DNA from: RFSX01 sp964495785
GTDB taxonomy: Bacteria > Bacteroidota > Bacteroidia > Chitinophagales > Saprospiraceae
Reading direction: 5' to 3'
Length of the DNA: 38,223 nucleotides
NCBI GenBank assembly: GCA_964495785.1
Contig: CAZBXL010000035.1
Coordinates: forward strand, 1 to 38,223
The notes beneath the pieces were generated by a model. It saw only the letters and a list, made by a program, of their open reading frames with translations. It made no database searches and was not told the DNA's origin. Below, one piece after another: positions 33,164 to 38,223 of the stretch (position 1 is the first letter of the stretch; each line of letters opens with the position of its first letter). The translations under genes were made by a program, and so were the position numbers.

Positions 33164-34117
33164 ATGAGAATACCAGAATTCATATTATTTACAAAAACAG
33201 AAAGAAGAGTCTTCTATATATTAGCATGTCTACTGGTATCAATATATGCCAGTAATGTATTTCTGAAACCAAAATTTAATAAGGGAGAACAGTACACATC
33301 TTTGGAAGAAATTTTAATCATGGATGGAAGCGGTGATTTGGATAGTAAGAGAATGTCTCAGCAAGCACAAGTCGCTTTAGATAATCATTCTACGAAATTA
33401 AAAAAGACCAAAGAAAAGTATAAGAAGAAAAAGTGGACAAAACCTATCGTCACTTTATCAGATTTTGATCCCAATTTAGCTGATAGTTTACAATGGATTT
33501 CATTAGGCATACATAAGTATACAGTATCAAATATCCTAAAATATAGATCGAAAGGCGGATTATTTAGAACTTGTGATGACCTATACAGAATATATAATTT
33601 AGATAGTAGCTACGTAGCAAAGTTACTCCCCTATTGTAAGATTGATACAAATAGACTTCCTAAAAAGAAATCCTACAAAAAACCTAAGAGGACCATAAAA
33701 AAACCAGTCAAAAAACCACGGCCTATGGTAGATATTAATACCGCAGATACGACATTACTAAAATCACTGTATGGTGTAGGACCTTATCTATCTGGAGCTA
33801 TCATAGAAGAAAGAAAAAGATTAGGTGGATATCATTCTCTGAATCAACTTTTAGAAATATATGCATTTGCGCCAGAAATATTAGAGGATAATAAAACTCG
33901 AATTACATGCTCTGGCATAGTGACTAAAATCAACATTAATGATGCTGACCTTAATCTACTAAAGGCACATAAATACATAAACTATAAAACGGCAAATTCA
34001 ATAATTAAATATCGGAAACAACATGGACCTTACAAATCAATTGAAGATCTTAAAAGCATAGTCACATTAAGAGATTCTGTCTACATGAAAATAGAGCCTT
34101 ACCTCAAGGTAAATTAA
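33164..34117 (+). CDS. ComEA-like helix-hairpin-helix DNA-binding protein
   Basis: This 317-residue protein has one membrane helix at about 17-30 (FYILACLLVSIYAS), then a lysine-rich segment and three helix-hairpin-helix units: DFDPNLADSLQWISLGIHKYTVSNILKYR at about 100-140; DINTADTTLLKSLYGVGPYLSGAIIEERKRLGGY at about 190-225; and NINDADLNLLKAHKYINYKTANSIIKYRKQHGPY at about 255-290. VDINTAD-LLxxLxGVGPxxAxxIxxxR is the ComEA signature. ComEA binds incoming double-stranded DNA in the periplasm; this fits its tight link to comEC. The basic linker (KKKSYKKPKRTIKKP) may add DNA affinity. Confidence 0.88.
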   Translation: MRIPEFILFTKTERRVFYILACLLVSIYASNVFLKPKFNKGEQYTSLEEILIMDGSGDLDSKRMSQQAQVALDNHSTKLKKTKEKYKKKKWTKPIVTLSDFDPNLADSLQWISLGIHKYTVSNILKYRSKGGLFRTCDDLYRIYNLDSSYVAKLLPYCKIDTNRLPKKKSYKKPKRTIKKPVKKPRPMVDINTADTTLLKSLYGVGPYLSGAIIEERKRLGGYHSLNQLLEIYAFAPEILEDNKTRITCSGIVTKININDADLNLLKAHKYINYKTANSIIKYRKQHGPYKSIEDLKSIVTLRDSVYMKIEPYLKVN

Positions 34118-34248
34118 GTCTCCAAAAGAATTATGTTTTTCTATAAATTGCACAAGCTAAAAATGATCAGACGAATAAACTTCAATTTTAATTAATTTTT
34201 CTGATTTAGAAATCTTATTTCTATGAACAACTTTTAAATCATTTGCAG

Positions 34249-35073
34249 ATGAAATATTTCTTATTTATAATCTCAATTTTCCTTTGTCATCACACTATAG
34301 CTCAATCTGTTTTCAGCGGCCAAATAATAGATAGCCAAACTGAAGAAAAATTGGCATATGTCAATATTGGGATCATAGGAAAGAATATTGGTACAGTCTC
34401 AGATCTGGATGGGAATTTCTCATTGGACTTTGATGAAAATTATAATATGGATACACTTAGAATATCTATGGTGGGTTACGAGACCAAAGACTTTGTGGTG
34501 TCAGAGTTTCAAAAAATGATAAATGATAATCCCACTGTCAAGCTAAATCAACAAAGTGTAGACATAAAAGAAATCGTAATCTCAAGTCGTCAACTTAAAA
34601 CTAAAGTCTTGGGAAATAAAACGACTTCTCAAAACATATCTGCTGGATTTATGAGTAACGATTTAGGTAATGAGATTGGCATTAAAATTAAAATCAAGAG
34701 AAGTCCAAGCTATATCAAAGATTTTAATGTTTCAATTGTAGAAAATGTATTTGATACAGTTCGATTCAGATTGAACTTTTATAGTATAAAAAATGGGATT
34801 CCTGACAAAAATCTAAATTTTGAAAACATCATAGTAGAAACTAATATTAAGAATGGAATCCTGACAGTAGATTTAGAGAAATACAACATCGTAGTAGAAG
34901 ACGACTTCTATGTAACAATGGAGTGGATAGAAGATTTTGGTGATGCAGAGACTGGATTAATGTTTTCAGCTAATTTTTTTAATAAGAAAATTGTAGCTCG
35001 AGCCACGAGTCAAGGCAATTGGAAAAAATTAGGCGTCGTGAGTGTCGGAATGAACGTCACCGTCGACTACTAA
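34249..35073 (+). CDS. Carboxypeptidase-regulatory-like domain protein, exported
   Basis: I start at the ATG at 34249; the upstream in-frame codon at 34243 is TTG. The 274-residue product has a signal peptide (MKYFLFIISIFLCHHTIAQ) and then a CarboxypepD_reg-like beta sandwich: GQIIDSQTEEKLAYVNIGIIGKNIGTVSDLDGNFSLDF, LRISMVGYE. The C-terminal 150 residues (AGFMSNDLGNEIGIKIKIKR, FRLNFYSI, VVEDDFYVTMEWIEDFG) make another beta domain I cannot name. It resembles the N-terminal part of TonB-linked receptors, but the barrel is missing. The operon context is unclear; the genes on either side are at least 130 bp away. Confidence 0.85.
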   Translation: MKYFLFIISIFLCHHTIAQSVFSGQIIDSQTEEKLAYVNIGIIGKNIGTVSDLDGNFSLDFDENYNMDTLRISMVGYETKDFVVSEFQKMINDNPTVKLNQQSVDIKEIVISSRQLKTKVLGNKTTSQNISAGFMSNDLGNEIGIKIKIKRSPSYIKDFNVSIVENVFDTVRFRLNFYSIKNGIPDKNLNFENIIVETNIKNGILTVDLEKYNIVVEDDFYVTMEWIEDFGDAETGLMFSANFFNKKIVARATSQGNWKKLGVVSVGMNVTVDY

Positions 35074-35192
35074 AAATTATTCTTTGGTCAACTGAAAAAA
35101 TCTAAAATAATTAATACCAAAACAAAAAAATCCTTCACTAAGCTTAATATCAAAATCTTGAACTCTGATCTGTGTTAAGTGTTAAGCTTTGT

Positions 35193-35200
35193 TACCTTTG
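35193..35200 (+). promoter_or_regulatory. TAnnTTTG-type -7 element before the ABC exporter gene
   Basis: TACCTTTG matches the Bacteroidota -7 consensus TAnnTTTG and lies 27 bp before the GTG start at 35228. No TTG at the right distance is present for the -33 box, so it is a candidate only. Confidence 0.45.
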
Positions 35201-35227
35201 AGCAAGCTTAATTACCTATATTAATCA

Positions 35228-36991
35228 GTGAAAAACCTACGATATCTCAACAAGTACTTATGGAAGTACAAAGCTCGATTGGCTTTAGGAGCAGTATTCG
35301 TAGCGTTGTCGCAATATTTTATGGTCTTAGCTCCTAAGGAGATAAGTCGATCATTAGACTTTATAATTAGTAAATCCAGTCAGTACTCAGAGGCTGAAAG
35401 AACTCAAAGCTTTTTTGATTTATTTGGCCAAGACATCATTAGGTTCTCCGTAGTTGTGATAGGCTTATACTTGCTCATGGGATTCTTTATGTATTGTATG
35501 CGTAAGACAGTTATAGTCATGTCTCGACTCATAGAGTATGATATGCGTAAGGAAATATACCTACACTATCAGAAGCTGGATTATGCATTCTACAAAAGAA
35601 ATAAAACTGGAGACTTAATGGCCCGAGTATCGGAGGATGTCTCTAAGGTAAGAATGTATTTAGGTCCAGGGTTAATGTACGGTATGACTGTATCTATGCT
35701 TGTGACATTTGTCGTTACATCTATGTTTCAGGTCAATACCAAATTGACACTATTTACATTATTACCATTACCATTTTTATCATTATCAATATACTATGTC
35801 AGTAGTATCATTCACAATAAAAGTTATAGAATACAGAAGCAGATAAGTAAACTAAATTCTACGGCTCAAGAAGTATATTCTGGTATCAGAATTGTCAAAT
35901 CATATGTCAAGGAAGATCAATTCACATCTTACTTCAGTGATGAAAGTGAGAGTTACAGAAAGAAATCATTAGAGCTTGCCCGAGTCAATGCTCTGTTCTT
36001 TCCTCTGATGATAATCTTAATGAATATTAGTACTATTCTCGCCATATATGTCGGTGGGACTCTATTCGTAGAAGGTGAGATTACGGCTGGTAATCTTATG
36101 GAATTTATAATCTACATCGGTTATCTTAATTGGCCCATTACATCTATTGGTTGGATCGCATCTATAATACAACAAGCAGAAGCATCTCAGAGCAGAATTA
36201 ATCAGATACTGGAAGTACAACCAGAAATAACTAACACAGCAGAGAACACTATTAATCTTAATGGAAAAATAGAGTTTCGCAACGTATCGTTTACATACCC
36301 TGATACGGGCATAGAGGCGCTTAAGAATGTTTCTTTCGTGGTAGAACCTGGCGAGACACTTGCTGTGGTAGGTAAGACAGCATCTGGTAAGAGTACAATA
36401 GCTGATTTGTTATTAAGATTCTATGATGTCAGCTCTGGGGAGATTCTTATTGATGGGCATAATATACGGGACTTAGATCTCTATAGCTTGAGGTCTCAGA
36501 TCGGTTATGTTCCTCAGAATGTATTTTTATTCTCAGATACGATCGAGGACAACGTCAGATTTGGTAAAGCTGAAGCTGACTTAGACGATGTTATGACTTA
36601 TGCAGATCATGCAGCAATAGGAAGTGACATATTAGAACTTCCTGGTCAATATCAGACACATGTCGGAGAAAGAGGCGTCACTTTGTCAGGGGGACAAAAA
36701 CAAAGGCTGTCTATCGCCAGAGCTCTTATCAAAGAACCTAATATTATTCTCTTAGATGATTCTCTTTCTGCATTAGATGCGAATACTGAGCATAGAATAT
36801 TACAATATCTGGACGGAGCACTAGAAGATAAGACATCCATTATCGTCACTCACCGAATATCAAACCAGATGGAATATGACCATATATTAGTTCTCGAAAA
36901 TGGTCAAGTGCAAGCCTTAGGAAAACATGATGAGCTTATAGACATGGAAGGATATTATAGTCAGATTGTTAAAAAACAGTACGAAGAGTAG
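35228..36991 (+). CDS. ABC exporter half-transporter (MdlA/YheI-like) with degenerate Walker B
   Basis: The 587-residue half-transporter fuses a six-helix transmembrane domain (about 1-310) to a nucleotide-binding domain. Walker A VVGKTASGKST is near 380; the Q-loop is in QIGYVPQNVFLF; the ABC signature LSGGQKQR is near 487; Walker B IILLDDSLSALD is near 508; the H-loop is in IIVTHRIS. After the Walker B Asp, Asp replaces the catalytic Glu (DD, not DE), as in the degenerate subunit of heterodimeric exporters such as MdlA or BmrC/YheI. No partner ABC gene is next to it. The start is GTG. The substrate (drug, lipid or peptide) cannot be told from sequence. Confidence 0.9.
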   Translation: MKNLRYLNKYLWKYKARLALGAVFVALSQYFMVLAPKEISRSLDFIISKSSQYSEAERTQSFFDLFGQDIIRFSVVVIGLYLLMGFFMYCMRKTVIVMSRLIEYDMRKEIYLHYQKLDYAFYKRNKTGDLMARVSEDVSKVRMYLGPGLMYGMTVSMLVTFVVTSMFQVNTKLTLFTLLPLPFLSLSIYYVSSIIHNKSYRIQKQISKLNSTAQEVYSGIRIVKSYVKEDQFTSYFSDESESYRKKSLELARVNALFFPLMIILMNISTILAIYVGGTLFVEGEITAGNLMEFIIYIGYLNWPITSIGWIASIIQQAEASQSRINQILEVQPEITNTAENTINLNGKIEFRNVSFTYPDTGIEALKNVSFVVEPGETLAVVGKTASGKSTIADLLLRFYDVSSGEILIDGHNIRDLDLYSLRSQIGYVPQNVFLFSDTIEDNVRFGKAEADLDDVMTYADHAAIGSDILELPGQYQTHVGERGVTLSGGQKQRLSIARALIKEPNIILLDDSLSALDANTEHRILQYLDGALEDKTSIIVTHRISNQMEYDHILVLENGQVQALGKHDELIDMEGYYSQIVKKQYEE

Positions 36992-37104
36992 GCACATATC
37001 GCTTATTTTATACTCTTTAGACCAAAATATCCTGTGTTAAAAACGGTAAAAAAGTGATTTTTTAAGGAATTACAGTAAATTAGTATTACTAAAATAGTTA
37101 CATA

Positions 37105-37563
37105 GTGGAAAATGATAAAAAGTTTGAAAGTGTATACTCTACGAAAGTGAGAGCAGGTAAGAGAAGAACTTATTTCTTTGACGTAAGACAAACGAAGGGT
37201 GAGGATTATTACATTACTATCACTGAAAGCACTAAGAGATTTGATGGCAATGGTTATGAGAGACACAAAATATTCCTCTATAAGGAAGATTTCAATAGGT
37301 TCTTAGGTAACCTTAATGATACTATCGAGCACGTCAAGACAGAGCTTATGCCTGATTTCGACTATGAACTCTATGAGAGAAGACAACAAGAATGGGAAGA
37401 AAAATTAGCTTCTGGAGAAATCACAAGAGAAGACTACTCAAAGCCCAAAGTTGAAGAAACTTCTAATGAAGACGTATCGGAATCTAACACTGAAACATCT
37501 TCTGATGCTCCTGCAACTGCTCAAGAGCCAAAGGAAGACGCCGATGAAGATCTAAGCTGGTAA
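37105..37563 (+). CDS. PUR/DUF3276 family nucleic-acid-binding protein
   Basis: This 152-residue protein has a single PUR (PurA/DUF3276) repeat: VYSTKVRAGKRRTYFFDVRQTKGEDYYITITESTKRFDGNGYERHKIFLYKEDFNRFLGNLN. It is followed by a helix (YELYERRQQEWEEKLASGEI) and an acidic, low-complexity tail (SNEDVSESNTETSSDAPATAQEPKED). Bacteroidota members are thought to bind single-stranded DNA or RNA; the fold is that of PurA. The start is GTG at 37105, within the expected N-terminus MENDKKFES. It lies 113 bp after the ABC exporter. Confidence 0.88.
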   Translation: MENDKKFESVYSTKVRAGKRRTYFFDVRQTKGEDYYITITESTKRFDGNGYERHKIFLYKEDFNRFLGNLNDTIEHVKTELMPDFDYELYERRQQEWEEKLASGEITREDYSKPKVEETSNEDVSESNTETSSDAPATAQEPKEDADEDLSW

Positions 37564-37568
37564 GCTAA

Positions 37569-37856
37569 GATCAAATTAGATTTTCCATATCCATTATAAT
37601 AAGATTCTTACAATTCTGGACTGAGCTTAGCACCTCAGACCCTGTATTCTGCATCTTATACTCTAAATACGAGTATGAGACATCAAAAATTAAGATCCAC
37701 ACCAAAGGTCCATTCAGGATCCATAGCAGACATAGCAGTCTCAAGTTTAGTGTAGATAAGAAGATATCAATGAAATATGTCAATGAGATCAAATTGATCC
37801 TACAGAATAATCAATTCTATAAAGTAGAGTATATGATCAAGAATATGGATATCTAA
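37569..37856 (+). pseudogene. 95-codon open frame without a normal start, possible decayed or unusual small gene
   Basis: This plus-strand frame is open from just after a TAA at 37566-37568 to the TAA at 37854-37856. The first ATG in frame is deep inside, near 37770. The encoded text looks protein-like: FLQFWTELSTSDPVFCIL, YEYETSKIKIHTKGPFRI, SVDKKISMKYVNEIKLIL, QFYKVEYMIKNMDI, with alternating beta-strand patterns and sensible charge. Only rare start codons such as ATT (37575 or 37593) are available upstream; no ATG, GTG or TTG is present in frame. It could be a gene with a non-canonical start, a gene with a lost start, or chance. The complementary open frame on the minus strand is less protein-like. 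The surrounding spacer 37564-37899 otherwise holds nothing besides the -7 element at 37870. Confidence 0.4.
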
Positions 37857-37869
37857 ATCTGAAATAGTA

Positions 37870-37877
37870 TATATTTG
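37870..37877 (+). promoter_or_regulatory. TATATTTG -7 element before the CDGSH gene
   Basis: TATATTTG fully matches the TAnnTTTG -7 consensus and lies 22 bp before the ATG at 37900, giving a short 5' leader. A -33 TTG at the correct distance is not evident. Confidence 0.55.
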
Positions 37878-37899
37878 CGAATAACTAAACTAACGCAAA

Positions 37900-38157
37900 A
37901 TGGAAAAAGGTCATATAGCAGGATACTCCCCTATTAAGGTATCTGTAGAAGAAGGTAAAAGATATGCTTGGTGCACATGTGGATTAAGTACTAATCAACC
38001 CTTCTGTGATGGTAAGCATAAAGCTGATGGAAAATTTACTCCAGTTATGTACGTAGCAGAAGAAACTAAAGATGTACATTTCTGCACATGTAAGCAGACG
38101 TCCAGAGCAAACGGCCTATGCGACGGAGCTCACAAATCATTAGAGCGTAAGGATTAG
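37900..38157 (+). CDS. Double CDGSH iron-sulfur domain protein
   Basis: This 85-residue protein consists almost entirely of two CDGSH zinc-finger-like motifs, each binding a redox-active 2Fe-2S cluster through three Cys and one His. The first is CTCGLSTNQPFCDGKH (about 25-40), the second CTCKQTSRANGLCDGAH (about 62-78). Tandem forms relate to eukaryotic Miner2 (CISD3). It is soluble with no membrane helix, and would be an electron or cluster carrier. It is a single gene with its own promoter candidate at 37870 and no downstream gene visible in the last 66 bases. Confidence 0.92.
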   Translation: MEKGHIAGYSPIKVSVEEGKRYAWCTCGLSTNQPFCDGKHKADGKFTPVMYVAEETKDVHFCTCKQTSRANGLCDGAHKSLERKD

Positions 38158-38223
38158 AAATTTTTGGGTGTAGAAGGAGCTTAAATATTAGTACAGATAT
38201 TCCTATCCAGGATAATGTCTTTA

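Noticed and set aside
37571..37792. Minus-strand 73-residue frame
   Set aside because: It looks like the complement of the better plus-strand frame at 37569-37856; it has no promoter or family pattern.

Overview
The window looks like draft-assembly chromosomal DNA from an AT-rich member of the Bacteroidota, possibly Saprospiria-like, though I cannot place it more finely. The signs are a type A T9SS C-terminal sorting domain, a GLPGLI-family protein beside a TonB-receptor-like barrel, an ASPIC/UnbV FG-GAP lipoprotein, a YtxJ-type bacilliredoxin, DUF2853 and PUR/DUF3276 proteins, an almost complete lack of Shine-Dalgarno sites, and a few TAnnTTTG-type -7 promoter elements. No rRNA, tRNA, CRISPR array, transposase or phage gene is visible. 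A 100-N scaffold gap lies at 4518-4617.

Layout. 1-1958: 3' part of a long collagen-like (Gly-X-Y) surface protein with a C-terminal Lcl/DUF1566-like domain; a 435-bp block within it is duplicated at a 675-bp spacing. 2060-4517: divergent pair of an M28 peptidase lipoprotein with PDZ and a His-rich WD40-like propeller lipoprotein cut by the gap. 4744-6734: small membrane protein, then an operon of a solitary SPPY-type DNA methyltransferase and a TfoX N-terminal-domain protein. 6794-8634: operon of an OmpA-like anchored protein and a protein with a long VEVIKE/VPVEVIKE repeat ending in a helix-hairpin-helix, closed by a clear terminator. 8943-11081: second M28 peptidase with FN3, then a DUF6364/PIN toxin-antitoxin pair with repeated operator-like sites. 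11195-18469: large FG-GAP/ASPIC lipoprotein, diacylglycerol-kinase-like lipid kinase, and a vanadium-haloperoxidase-like protein fused to Mop-type metal-binding repeats and a T9SS tail. 18652-23758: GLPGLI protein plus outer-membrane barrel, diverging from a RoxA-like di-heme cytochrome c. 23903-27427: DUF2853, bacilliredoxin YtxJ, M48 protease, phosphatidylserine synthase and dicluster ferredoxin.

27428-30906: a gene-poor stretch with a probable 37-residue small protein, a rhodanese lipoprotein, a small barrel protein, a 181-182-bp tandem repeat (about 2.4 copies) that triplicates a strong terminator hairpin, and an SdiA-regulated-type lipoprotein. 31116-38157: ComEC plus a ComEA-like helix-hairpin-helix protein (DNA uptake), a carboxypeptidase-regulatory-domain protein, an ABC exporter half with a degenerate Walker B, a PUR-family protein, an open frame without a normal start, and a double-CDGSH iron-sulfur protein.

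Most genes encode envelope or secreted functions (peptidases, propellers, barrels, surface fibre), mixed with core lipid synthesis and DNA uptake. The best candidates for something undescribed are the VIKE-repeat/OmpA-like pair, the triplicated terminator element, the 37-residue protein and the start-less frame at 37569-37856.
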